Origin: Seison nebaliae
Taxonomy: Eukaryota > Rotifera > Pararotatoria > Seisonacea > Seisonidae
Reading direction: 5' to 3'
NCBI GenBank assembly: GCA_023231475.1
Contig: JALJEE010000028.1
Location: 1-20,159, forward strand
Length of the DNA: 20,159 bases
The notes below the pieces were generated by a model that was not told where the DNA came from, made no database searches, and saw only the letters and a program-made list of their open reading frames with translations. The translations under genes were made by a program, and so were the position numbers. The number at the start of each line of letters is the position of its first letter. Within the stretch, counting starts at the first letter, position 1. Positions 9,726-19,585 of the stretch are shown here, piece by piece.

Positions 9726-10152
9726 GAATCCCGGAGCGGTATTCACCTTATGGAGGAATTCACCCTATTTTTCATCTTCGGAGCTGTATTCACTCAAATA
9801 TCGGAGCAAAATTCACTCGACTATTCACCTTATAAAATATTTTTCGGAGCTCAATTCACCCAAAACGAGTTTTTCGGAGAGGAATTCATTCTAATTTCAA
9901 ATTTTCCAAGAGGAATTCACCTTCTTTCAGTTTTTCGCAGAGGAATATTTGATTTTAGAGTGAATTCCTCTCCTATATCGATCTGAATAGTGAATTCCTC
10001 TCCGAAATGGTTTTATCACTATTTTCAGAGTGAATTCCTCTCCGAAATCGAAGAATTAGAGTGAATTCCTCTCCGAAATTTGGGGGGAATTCTTCTCCGA
10101 AAACAAGTAAGGGGGTGAATCAAAACACAGGGTGAATACCACCCCGCGACCC
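9726..10152. mobile_element. Foldback (MITE-like) element with GAATTC-rich arms
   Basis: This is a 427-bp inverted-repeat element. The left arm (9726-9955) is built of units ending in GGAG..GAATTCAC. The right arm (9956-10152) has the same units in reverse (GTGAATTCCTCTCC, at least five). Read inwards, the ends are GAATCCCGGAGCGGTATTC on the left and GGGTCGCGGGGTGGTATTC on the right, so the terminal repeats are related but worn. Flanking octamers CTTTTGAT (9718-9725) and TTCTTGAT (10153-10160) agree at 6 of 8 bases and may be an old target duplication. It has no coding capacity; the open frame across the left arm merely translates the repeats. The right arm is about nine-tenths identical by eye to the copy starting at 19776, in opposite orientation. 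Family assignment is open: an 8-bp duplication would fit hAT-, P- or MULE-type donors. Confidence 0.85.
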
Positions 10153-12854
10153 TTCTTGATCGAGCATTCATGCGTCAATATGATGATTCGTCGATTTATT
10201 GAGAAAGCTGATTTATTTGATTAACGATTTAGAGGGGAGGAACCTCATTTGAATTTCTATAGAAATCTTTCGGAAATTTAAGAAATGGTTTGAAACGATG
10301 ATTTTACCATAAACATGAAACGACGAGAATTATAAGTGGAAGCAACAGAAAATTATGTATATATTTATACATGTCGATTATTTCATTTTACATCCACTTC
10401 CAGAATTTATTGTCGAGTGAACATCAAAAAAATTAATATATATTCTTCCTCTACATTCTTTTATGGTGGGAATATGCAGAAACTTGTTGGTTTGTTACAT
10501 AAGCGGTGAATATACATTTCTCCACCACTTCATTTTTCTCATTTCGGACAAACAGAAAAGAAAATCCTTCGACTTTAAAAGTTGAACTTTCTGATAAGTG
10601 CGAAATAAGAAACGAAGAAGAAATAGACTAAAGTTTAGATAGAATTTTGAAGAATCTGTTTTACTGTGGGCAATTCGTCAATCATCCATCCAACATATAT
10701 TATTTTTGGGTGATGTACAAATTAGAGAATCGTGAACGAATTGTCCCGGAATCGAATAATATTTGCTGATTGTTGACATAATAAAATCGAGGTTTCGCCT
10801 TCCCTCAAAAAGAATGTAGGATGTCATTTATTGGTCATTTCCCCATGAACTTGTTATGAAAAAAATACTTTAAAAAGATAATAAAAAATAATTTCTCTCA
10901 ATACTATTTATTCTCTTACCATTAATCATGAGATTGTAACAGGCCGAAAACATAGAAAAGATGAAGAAAATGAAAATTGACGAGACTAAATTACGTGTAG
11001 ATATCTGAAGAGGAGGAGCGTGCACCCATGGAGAATGTAATTTCTTGCATCATCATTACATGAAATTAACTGACGTGAGAAATTTCAGGGTGGATTCTAG
11101 ATAATAAAATTATATATCTGACAATGAGTTATTATATTCCATTAATGGAGAGTTATCTAAGAAACTTACATACCTTCTCTCTATCTTCTCCCCTCCCCCA
11201 AACAACCTGAGACAATTCGTGTTACTCGTAAGAGAAACTTCAAGAACATAACATCCAAACGGACTTTTCCCATTGGATTTCTTTAATATTTAAAACTTTT
11301 TAAAAATTACCATCAAGAGTTGTTGAAGGTTTCCACATTATTATCGTCAACTTGAAGAAATTAAATATCGATTCATTTTTTGAATATTTGAAAACCATCT
11401 TATGTCGCATCATAAGACGATGGAAAAATTATGTTAAATGAACTAAAATTTCTTCAAGTAAAACATTTTTATAATTGATTGTGGTTTGACCAAATGGTTT
11501 CGGGGAGAATATTTTAATAGCACATAATATCTTCTCATTTAGTTATGTAGAAAGTTATTGAAGTTCATAATGAGATTCCTCCCACCATAAGACAAATGAT
11601 TTAGGTGAAGAAAAAGAATTATAAACAAATTTTATAACAATTTTGTCGTTGATGGATGAAATGTCCCAGATAAATGTTTTGAAGGAAATCGTTTCAATAT
11701 TGCACAATCTTTTTCCTTCTTTCTCTCTGTCACTTGTCCTTCTGGTTTATTGAATATTTATTTCTCTTTTTCTCCCAAACTTTATCGTTTATTACATCCA
11801 ATTTTTGACCACATGCTATTATATTCCATATTATAATTCATTCAATTTATTCGAACGTGTCAGTAGGAGGAAGAGACATAGAACTATTAGTATGTTACCG
11901 TATCCATGTCCGCCATCATTTATGTATTACATTATAGGTGTTACGTATAGAGGGCAGTATGATGGGATGGTACACACCTACGGACTTCAGGGGGTGAATT
12001 GGCATATAATTCCACTTTGATTATACATTTATTATCTGTTGGCTGTCCATAAACATATAGTCAAATGTTTTCAAACTAAAGAAATTAAATATATACCCTA
12101 TACCAAAATTATTTTGGTAATCACTATATAAGTTATATAATGAAACTGATATAACTAGAATCTTCTTCAACAGAAGAACACACCTCAAATTAATGTTCAA
12201 CATCATTCATCTTCAAAGAATTCGTTTTAAATCTTTAAACGAAATTTTATTATTTAGTAACGAATTATTTAACTCATTTCATTTATGTACCACAATATGC
12301 GGTTGAAGTTATAGACGTAAAATAAAGAGAATTATTAATAGAGAATGATTTCTCTCCACTTCACAATGCCATTGAGTATGAAGAATTAGTGAAGAATATG
12401 AAGAAACTGCAATTGAATTCTTATGGTTTCAACTCGATAGTTTTCGGCTTAATTCATTTTAAATGGAAATTAAAAACCATTCTTAGACATTTTGGTATTT
12501 CTGTCGTGCACAAATGGGTAGTGCAACTTATCTTTGAAATGACTAATTAATTGTTAGTAATAATTACTAAATTAATTTTAAATGATAAATTAATTAAATT
12601 AATGTAACTTAATGTAAAATACTTAAATGTATTTTTCTCTTACTAAACTAATAAAGTGAGGGTAAATGAGAGAATGAAGGAATTGTAGTTCAAATATAAT
12701 AAAATAATTGAAAGATCTCAAAACTTCTTATTGAGAATTGTTTGAAAGAATGAAAAGAAAATTGCATATAAATCTTTGTTGAGAATTCTTCATTAGATAA
12801 ACGATACATTAAATAAAATAGATGAATAAGAATATATGGAAAATTTTGGAAAGA
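10153..12854. other. Gene-poor DNA downstream of the FAM43-like gene
   Basis: No convincing coding frame. The region contains small palindromes, such as ATGTATA/TATACAT around 10355-10372 and the 17-bp TTAGTAAT-A-ATTACTAA at 12554-12570. It also holds one exon-like stretch on the minus strand (listed separately). Minus-strand AATAAA near 12246-12251 could end the FAM43-like transcript about 600 nt after its stop. Confidence 0.4.
11174..11206 (-). other. Possible 33-nt microexon or untranslated exon
   Basis: On the minus strand a G-rich 33-nt stretch is preceded by TTGTCTCAG and followed by GTATGTAAG, a near-ideal donor. Two of the three frames are open; one reads LFGGGEKIER. No partner exons are identified. 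It could be an untranslated 5' exon of the BTG gene 5.3 kb away, or simply chance. Confidence 0.15.
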
Positions 12855-15800
12855 TTATTCAGTGTTTTGTGAATAAGTTGATGGATGTAATGAAATGTAA
12901 TCCTCGTTTGACGGATTTTTCAACTGTTTAAATTCATCTTCATTCTTTTTCGAAGTTGTGACAATCAACTCACCATCCTTTAATTCATCCACATTCCGAC
13001 AATTACCGACAAAACTTGATAGAGTTTTATTATTGATCTTTTTCGTTTCATTGTTCGTTTGATGTTGTAATTCGTGTTTATGGTGATCGCGAAGCGAACT
13101 AGGAGAAATTGGAACATTCTTCGTTGCTGTTGTTATTGTTGGTTGAATTGGTTGTTGAAGAAGTTTAGTTGATGTAGTGATGGATGGAGATCGTTGAGAT
13201 AATGCATTGATTGACGATGAAGGATTCTTATTATTCGTCAATTCTTGAGATGAACGATGGGAGAAAGTGGTTGTTGACGATTGAGAATATGTGGAAGAAT
13301 TCGGTCGATAATGTCGTTTTCGATCAACTGATTGCTGATAATCAGAAGTGTTGATAGTTGTTTCAAGATAATTCCTTTGTGGTTCATATATTTCCGAATT
13401 ATTATATTCATCCGATGTGGGGAAATCATGGAGATCATATGCCTGGAATTTCTGTAGATCTTCATACGGATAATAATTGAAAGAATGAGAACTATTCTTT
13501 GCCATTTGTGAACAATTAATTTTAGATTGATAAGTTCGTTGTTGTTGTTGTTGTTGTTGTTGTTGTTGCTCATGATTAAATGAATTATGATGGTATAGTT
13601 GACGATGTTGTTTGTGTTGTTCATGAAGATGATGACGTTGATTAAAATAAGTTTTTCTCTTCAAACTATCTGTACTACTATTACTCGAATTTTTATTATA
13701 ATTCATTTCTTTCAACGAATTGTGATAGGGAAAGGATTGATAAATATTGTTATTGTTATTGTTATTCAAATGTTCTTGTTGTTTCTCATAAATATAATCG
13801 ATATCATTCCGATTAGTGTGAGTGGAATTATCGAACACTCGTGACGAACAAGGAATTGACGATATGTCGGGCACTTCATTAAATAAAGTATAATTGGATG
13901 GATTAACTTGATTTCTTACATCGAATTGTGGTTGTTGGAATGGAAATGGTTCTTTTATGAATGAAGGACCATTATATGGAGGTGGAGGACGACAACAATT
14001 CTTTGGAGGTGAGGTTGCACCGTGGAAATTTGGTGGACAATTATATTGAGATAAATGTTGTTGTTGCTGCTGTTGTTGTTGTTGTTGCTGACGATGAAGG
14101 TGATGATAATGATGAGAAGGATAGAATGACGGTTGTTGATATGAATATTTCATGGTCTTACCCTGATCATAAATGTCATCACCAATCGAATAAGTTTGAT
14201 GAGGAAATGTCGAATCGAATGGAATGAAATGTTCATTAAGATAATATTGATGACACGATCTTTTATCCTTCTTGTTGTTGTTGAAGTTGGTGGGAGGAGG
14301 GAAGCATTGATGATTATTGAATGTTTGACAACAATTCAAATGGTCATAATTATCCATATTTCTACAGTGGAACTTATTACCACAAGAATTGAGATCGTCA
14401 TGTTGTTTCTTCGATTGAACTTCATCAATATTCGATGTATGATGACGATAGGCGATCGATGGAAAGTCATCATTCTTCCCAAATGTATGGTGACAATTCA
14501 TGTCATTCAAACATTTACATGATATTCTTTGTTGATTGATTTGGTGGCATTGATGATTAGTGATCGGATGATATCTCTCAATTTCATTCAATTGTGAACA
14601 AATCGAACAATTATAGGATGAATCTCGTCTTCCAGCCATCATCGATCCTAATGATGATGATGAAGACGTCGACAACGTTATGGAGGATGATGGCGATAAA
14701 TTAGATGATGACGACAATACCATCGTACCATAATGACAACAACAACAATTGCAGCATAAACTATGTTGATAGATGTAAGGACATTGTTCACTTAACATTT
14801 CATTATCGTCGTTGCCGAATGAAATTGGTGCGAGAGAACCATCCATCATTAGATGTTTCCTCGTCGAAAAATATTGATTATTTTTTAACAATAATTTCTT
14901 GTAATAATTATCATTAAGTAATTCCATTTCTGTCCTTTTATACACGAAATTGAATGCACTACTCAATAATGATATAATGATCCAAGCACAATCTTTAGAT
15001 GGCGTTAAAATAACATGACATTCCAACGTTCCTTGATGTTTCCCATCGTCTCCTTCTTCCAATTTCCCACTAGCTAAATTTTTATTAATCTTCTCAAACA
15101 CTTCATCTTCACATTCTTCATTCGTGTCCTTCTCACAACTTTCGTCTTTTCCTTTCTTCATTCTCCTCCGAATTCTATTCAAATTGATTACATCCTCCCC
15201 ATCGATATCGTCATCATCATTTCCATCAGCATTCGTCGTTCCATTATGTCTTTTCGAATTTTCGTCTCTCTTATCCTTTCCCAAACTACTTAGGAAGACG
15301 TTGGAATTATCTGTGTTATTTCTCCAGATCCAAGCGAATATTGTCGGATAAACTTTAGAGATACAACAATATGAAATGTTCCTCACATCGAAATAAGTCG
15401 TCGCATCAATTCGTGCATCATACGCATATAATCCTTCTTCTCTTACACTTAAAAGAATGTTAAAGGTGCTACTTTTCTTCAAATAAATCATATCATTTCC
15501 TTGATCGATATGATCATCGTTCTCCATATCATCTTCAAATCGAATTTTCCTTCTGCGTCTTTCTGAATAACAATTACCAGATGAACTATTCGAACGATGT
15601 GTCATTAGAGACTTCATTTTATTCTTATTTTGTTTGTTGATCAAATGTAAATTCGTTTCCAAATCTATCGATAATTCTTTCGAAATATTTGGAGTTTGCA
15701 AATCTTGTGATGTTGACAATTGTTTGGATAACTGATCATCTACTTTCTTCTTCTCCTCCTTCGACTGATGATTACAAGAGAAACTTCGACTTTTTCTCCT

Positions 15801-16523
15801 CTTCTTCACATATCGATATGGAAAGAAGAAACAATGTCGATTATTTCCAGAATTAATTAAACAATTCGTATCGTTATTATTATTATTGTTGTTGTTGTTG
15901 TTGCTGCTGTTGTTATTATGATCTTCTTTCAAGTTTGTTGATCCTTTTACATTCTCATTCTTTTCATTATCATTATTTCGATTATTCTTCACATTCTTTA
16001 ATTTCTCCTTCTTCCACATCAGAACTTTCTGATGAGATTTATTATTTTCAAATCTTCGAAAAAATCTTCTTTTTTTTCGACTTCCAAAATTCATTTCTAA
16101 CTCTTTGCATTCTTCAACTTTTTTCGATGTTCCACTTTCGTCTCCATCATTCGATTTCGTATTGTTTCCATCCAACGTCAACGATTTCGACCGTTTTATA
16201 ATTTGTCGACTAATTCTACGTTTCTTTTTCCATTTTAATTTCCTTCCCACATTTTCTTCATTCTTACAATTGTCTTCCACAACTTCTTTCTTCTTCTTAA
16301 CATTTTCATTATTAACCAATTTCTCATCTACCTGTTCATCATCATCATCATCATCATCCTCATTTATCTTTTTTCCGTCATCACTCTTTTCAATCTTCTT
16401 TTTCGAGATAACGGATTGTTGAATAATTTGTTCGATGGCCTGTTCACAACATTCCGTTCCATACGGAACATTAACGATACAACTTCCGATATATTTGACG
16501 ATGAATTGTGGAGAATTATTCAT
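12855..16523 (-). CDS. Fam43: FAM43-like PTB-domain protein with expanded loops
   Basis: A continuous 1222-residue frame. The PTB (phosphotyrosine-binding/PID) fold is recognisable in three separated blocks. Residues 5-33 (IVKYIGS...ECCEQAIEQI) match the first strand and helix. Residues about 352-402 contain NISYCCISKVYPTIFAWIW, matching the ITYC...P.VFAWVYRH signature I recall from FAM43A/B. Residues about 498-535 (LECHVILTPSKDCAWI...FVYKRTEMEL) match LRCHAV..LL....AFSDFKRL. Between them lie insertions of about 315 and 95 residues, Asp/Lys/Asn-rich with basic clusters. The remaining 690 residues are low-complexity: Gln runs near 811-823 and 985-996, Asn runs, His/Tyr-rich segments and a PPPPY motif near 846 that could bind WW domains. 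FAM43 proteins are presumed cytoplasmic adaptors of unknown partner. An in-frame TAG lies two codons before the ATG, and a TATA-like box lies about 60 nt upstream, which supports this start. The N-terminus lacks the roughly 60 residues preceding the PTB in vertebrates, so a missed upstream exon remains possible. Confidence 0.85.
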   Translation of the reverse strand: MNNSPQFIVKYIGSCIVNVPYGTECCEQAIEQIIQQSVISKKKIEKSDDGKKINEDDDDDDDEQVDEKLVNNENVKKKKEVVEDNCKNEENVGRKLKWKKKRRISRQIIKRSKSLTLDGNNTKSNDGDESGTSKKVEECKELEMNFGSRKKRRFFRRFENNKSHQKVLMWKKEKLKNVKNNRNNDNEKNENVKGSTNLKEDHNNNSSNNNNNNNNNNDTNCLINSGNNRHCFFFPYRYVKKRRKSRSFSCNHQSKEEKKKVDDQLSKQLSTSQDLQTPNISKELSIDLETNLHLINKQNKNKMKSLMTHRSNSSSGNCYSERRRRKIRFEDDMENDDHIDQGNDMIYLKKSSTFNILLSVREEGLYAYDARIDATTYFDVRNISYCCISKVYPTIFAWIWRNNTDNSNVFLSSLGKDKRDENSKRHNGTTNADGNDDDDIDGEDVINLNRIRRRMKKGKDESCEKDTNEECEDEVFEKINKNLASGKLEEGDDGKHQGTLECHVILTPSKDCAWIIISLLSSAFNFVYKRTEMELLNDNYYKKLLLKNNQYFSTRKHLMMDGSLAPISFGNDDNEMLSEQCPYIYQHSLCCNCCCCHYGTMVLSSSSNLSPSSSITLSTSSSSSLGSMMAGRRDSSYNCSICSQLNEIERYHPITNHQCHQINQQRISCKCLNDMNCHHTFGKNDDFPSIAYRHHTSNIDEVQSKKQHDDLNSCGNKFHCRNMDNYDHLNCCQTFNNHQCFPPPTNFNNNKKDKRSCHQYYLNEHFIPFDSTFPHQTYSIGDDIYDQGKTMKYSYQQPSFYPSHHYHHLHRQQQQQQQQQQQHLSQYNCPPNFHGATSPPKNCCRPPPPYNGPSFIKEPFPFQQPQFDVRNQVNPSNYTLFNEVPDISSIPCSSRVFDNSTHTNRNDIDYIYEKQQEHLNNNNNNNIYQSFPYHNSLKEMNYNKNSSNSSTDSLKRKTYFNQRHHLHEQHKQHRQLYHHNSFNHEQQQQQQQQQQRTYQSKINCSQMAKNSSHSFNYYPYEDLQKFQAYDLHDFPTSDEYNNSEIYEPQRNYLETTINTSDYQQSVDRKRHYRPNSSTYSQSSTTTFSHRSSQELTNNKNPSSSINALSQRSPSITTSTKLLQQPIQPTITTATKNVPISPSSLRDHHKHELQHQTNNETKKINNKTLSSFVGNCRNVDELKDGELIVTTSKKNEDEFKQLKNPSNEDYISLHPSTYSQNTE
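13537..13570. repeat. TTG/CAA array coding a Gln run
   Basis: About ten TTG units on the plus strand, read on the minus strand as CAA glutamine codons in the C-terminal half of the FAM43-like protein. The near-pure CAA run suggests recent slippage. Confidence 0.85.
14055..14093. repeat. TTG/CTG array coding a second Gln run
   Basis: Mixed TTG and CTG units (CAA and CAG on the minus strand) code about 11-12 consecutive Gln in the FAM43-like protein. The mixture of codons suggests an older or better-maintained run than the one at 13537. Confidence 0.85.
15876..15912. repeat. ATT/GTT array coding an Asn run
   Basis: ATT and GTT units on the plus strand code about ten Asn (AAT/AAC) inside the first PTB-loop insertion, near residues 205-215. 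Confidence 0.8.
16338..16359. repeat. ATC/GAT array coding an Asp run
   Basis: About seven ATC units code consecutive Asp near residues 55-62, at the start of the first loop insertion of the PTB domain. Confidence 0.8.
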
Positions 16524-16526
16524 TGT

Positions 16527-16538
16527 CTAATATACCAT
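16527..16538 (-). promoter_or_regulatory. Three-codon upstream reading frame
   Basis: On the minus strand ATG GTA TAT TAG ends three bases before the main ATG of the FAM43-like gene and is in the same frame. If it lies within the transcript, ribosomes would initiate here, stop, and need to re-initiate almost at once, which would damp translation. The short spacing makes leaky scanning the more likely route. Confidence 0.35.
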
Positions 16539-16577
16539 GATAGATAAATGAGAATGTTTATTTGGATTATTTACAAA

Positions 16578-16584
16578 ATTTATA
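16578..16584 (-). promoter_or_regulatory. TATA-like box upstream of the FAM43-like gene
   Basis: The minus strand reads CCCTATAAATTTTG, with TATAAAT flanked by a short GC patch, about 55-60 nt before the start codon. Transcription beginning about 30 nt downstream would give a 5' leader of only some 25-30 nt that still includes the three-codon upstream frame. A single motif in AT-rich DNA is modest evidence. Confidence 0.35.
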
Positions 16585-18675
16585 GGGAAACGAAATCGAC
16601 TTCGTTCAATTTCAGCTGAAAGATTGAGGGAATTATAAACATAGACAGAAATTGATCGGAAGCGATTATTGTCGAATATGTTTCGTTGGGAATTATATGA
16701 GAAAAGTAGAAATTTGTTCTTGTGAGAGACAATGTCGATGATTTTGTAAGTTATAATGTTGTCTAACAAAGTGGAAGAGGAGTCTAGTGAAGATTTAACG
16801 TTGAATATGATTCATTCAGTCGATTCGTAAGAGGAGAACTCATCTGGAGAGACAAAGAAAGAACTAGACAAGAGATTCCATCTAATATGAACAGATGAAT
16901 GAAGTCGAAGGGAATGAAGAACAGAAAGAAGATTTGCCTCCACATCTCCGAAGCGTATCTAGATGTATATTTTCGGAGGAGATAATAAACAAATAAATTG
17001 TTAGAGAAGGGAACTCGACTGCTTTCGTCCCAATCCCAAAGAGAAGGGAGGAGAAATAATGGGAGAAATCGAACGGATTGGGTCAATACTTAATCTTTTA
17101 AGTTAGTTCTCTTCTTCATTAATTTCTCACTCACTTCTTCTATTGTCGATGTCGTCGATAATCTATTTGGAGAATGAGAAATATTTTCTTATTTCGTTTA
17201 AATAAACGATGGAAGCACTCATGTAACGGAAGGTAGAACGGATTGCTGTTGTAAAAGATACGTACGTGTCCATATATTGTTGTTGGCATATCAACTTCAC
17301 TCAATTCCTCTTCTACACATACGAGTTATAATCATCAACCACATCTCTTCATCTGCCTTAGACATCGAAGAAGATAATCATAAATAAAGAAATTCTCTTA
17401 ATTTTCGTTTCATGATTATCATTCTACTCAAACGGATAATGATCATCCTCATCACAACAGAAATAAGTCGACATGAACAGGTTTCGGTTAAGTTTTCTTG
17501 TGGTTTGAGACGGACTTGGGAAGAGATGGATAGAACACATCAACAAATCATTTCCATTCACTTCGTTTTTATGATCAATTCCATATTGGATAGTCGTAGT
17601 TCAACATTGTGTCTGTGAAATAGAATGAGACTACGTTAAATCGTCATGTAATGGAAATCTCTTGTAATCTCATCAATATTGCGATTATCATATTTTCTTC
17701 ATCTTCTAATCGTTTTTACTTCCACCAATTTTTTTCTTATCATATCACATTCGCCTCTTTTTTTTTATTCATCTTCTTACTCCAAGAAAAATATACAATC
17801 CGCTAAACAACAAATTTTTTCGGGAAATATTTAAATTCTTATTCTTTCAATATTGCCGCCTCTTTCGTATGACGCCCACATCTCGACAAATAACAAGGAT
17901 GAGATTTCGGTAACTTTCGACTAATATTTCCCTAATGAACTGTCATATTACTATTGGTTAATCGGAAAGAAGGAAGACATGATAATGGTTCCACACAGTT
18001 CCACATACACACAGACACATACGCACACCCCCTCAATTACACGGACAATTAAGCGAGAAACTTGATTATTTTCTATTTATTGTCGATTATAGTTCCAGTT
18101 AATCGATTTCTTTTCCTTTTCATTAACAGTGCAATTACATCGATGTCTCACATTCTCATAAACAACCTATCTAATTGGAATGCTTTCATCTCATTCACAT
18201 AAATTTTGGTTCATAATATCGTAAACCTCATAAATGTGTGTTTTCCGGAACCAATTTTGGGATGTTTAGTTTCAAAAAAAAAGAAGTTTTTTTGTTTACT
18301 TTACTGATATTGTCCAGAAACTGATTGAAGAAGAAACAGGTTTTCGTTAATAATTTGGTGAATTCATTAACTTGATTAACAATATTTCTTTCAATTTCAT
18401 TGAAGACTATGAAAATGACATATTTTACTTTTAAAATTGGGAAGTATCCTACATCACTGGAGTTGCAATGACAACAGTCGTTCATCCCAATTTCATGTAT
18501 TGAAGCTCATCAATAATCACCTCACTCAGTTTTCTTCTGTCAACAGGTTAACTTAAGAAGTATTAAGATGGAAAATTTCATGAGTTTATCATATTGAACC
18601 ATTAAAAATTATTGATTATTAATCTTAAATTTTATACTCAATTTAACATATTGACTAAACATCTTTTTTCTACAG
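16585..18675. other. Intergenic region without a supported gene
   Basis: About 2.1 kb upstream of the FAM43-like gene. The open frames are short and unlike protein. Composition is somewhat less AT-biased at 16780-17100. Minus-strand GTGAGTGAG near 17125-17133 would be a good donor for an upstream untranslated exon, but no coding match to a FAM43 N-terminus is visible. An AC-rich, purine-poor patch lies at about 17990-18030. Confidence 0.4.
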
Positions 18676-19116
18676 AAGTACCAGAATGCCGGTTAATACA
18701 AATGAGTCAGTAGGTTATCGGTGAGTTCTGACATCGAAAGCAAAACATTCTAACAGTTATTGGTTGTTCATGGGAACATCCTTCCACATCGATTCGGATA
18801 TCTGTTAAGGCACTATTTTTAAATTCTAGTTATTTGGTCCTTTAATTTATGGTCTTGTTCTAAGGGAACCTTATTAAACCTTATCATCATAGGAGACATT
18901 TTAATTCCTCTCTAGGTATATATGGTGATGACATTGATGATTCAACATGAAATCTTTTGATTCGGGATTCCTTTCCTTTAACACATCTCACAAATTCTCA
19001 GACACAGGATAAATCCAGCAAAAATTATCCTACTGTCAACCGGGAATCGGTCTTCCTCGAATCTTTTCGAATACCTCCTCTCGTTTTTGCTGTGGACTTA
19101 TAAATTTTTTGATTAA
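18676..19116 (+). CDS. Possible small spliced gene with two coding exons
   Basis: Exon A (18676-18720, 45 nt) is preceded by CTTTTTTCTACAG and followed by GTGAGT, both near-perfect splice signals. It holds an ATG at 18686 that reads MPVNTNESVGY and ends in phase 2. The next good acceptor (CACAAATTCTCAG, AG at 19000-19001; alternative six bases on) joins in frame to a block that begins RHRINPAKIILLSTGNR (or RINPAK with the alternative) and ends at TAA 19114-19116. The product would be only about 47-49 residues. I recognise no family. It lies on the same strand as the MULE fragment downstream, so it might be a 5' remnant of that element. Splice signals carry most of the weight here. Confidence 0.25.
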
Positions 19117-19585
19117 CATACGTCCGGTCTATTCAATTATTTTGGATCATATTTATATTAATTTCGGTTGAATTAGTTTTGTCGAAACGGTTTGATCTGT
19201 ATTCCGGTTAAAAATAAAACAACCCAAATTTCTTCAATTTAAAATAACATCAACTAATTCAATTGACATCGATGTAAACAAACTAACATTAAATCAAAAC
19301 AAATTAAACATTCTTAAGCGAATATGTAACGATACTCATCATATTTGGTTATGTATCGCAAAACCACAAGGAGAACTGACCAATTATATTGTGACTGACT
19401 GTTGATATTTGCCATGATGAATCTAAAAGAAACTGAATAAATGTCTGAACATTACTGTCTGTTTCATCATTCAACATCTAATTTAATTTTTTCTCCAATT
19501 ATAATTACTCAAAATTAAATATGAAACACTGTTAATATTGGCCACCTTTCAAACCGATGATAAATTGAAAGTAAAATAAGATATC

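Noticed and set aside
9750-9986. 79-codon open frame on the plus strand with repeated RGIHL/FFG patterns
   Set aside because: It is a translation of the repeat units in the left arm of the foldback element; there is no independent sign of coding.
11805-12020. 71-codon plus-strand frame
   Set aside because: Tyr/Ile/Pro-rich chance frame without splice signals or family resemblance.
16527-17086. Minus-strand frames upstream of the FAM43-like gene as its missing N-terminus
   Set aside because: Neither frame contains the basic KRKK..ITDEDP type sequence that precedes the PTB domain in FAM43 proteins, and both look like AT-rich noise.
18228-18485. 85-codon minus-strand frame
   Set aside because: Composition (Phe, Asn, Lys, Ile) fits random AT-rich DNA. 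No start context, splice signals or domain support it.
19318-19394. Plus-strand stretch reading HHIWLCIAKPQGEL as a possible FLYWCH zinc finger of the MULE
   Set aside because: Only the W-x-C part fits; the second Cys and the His pair are absent and the spacing to the transposase block is too short.
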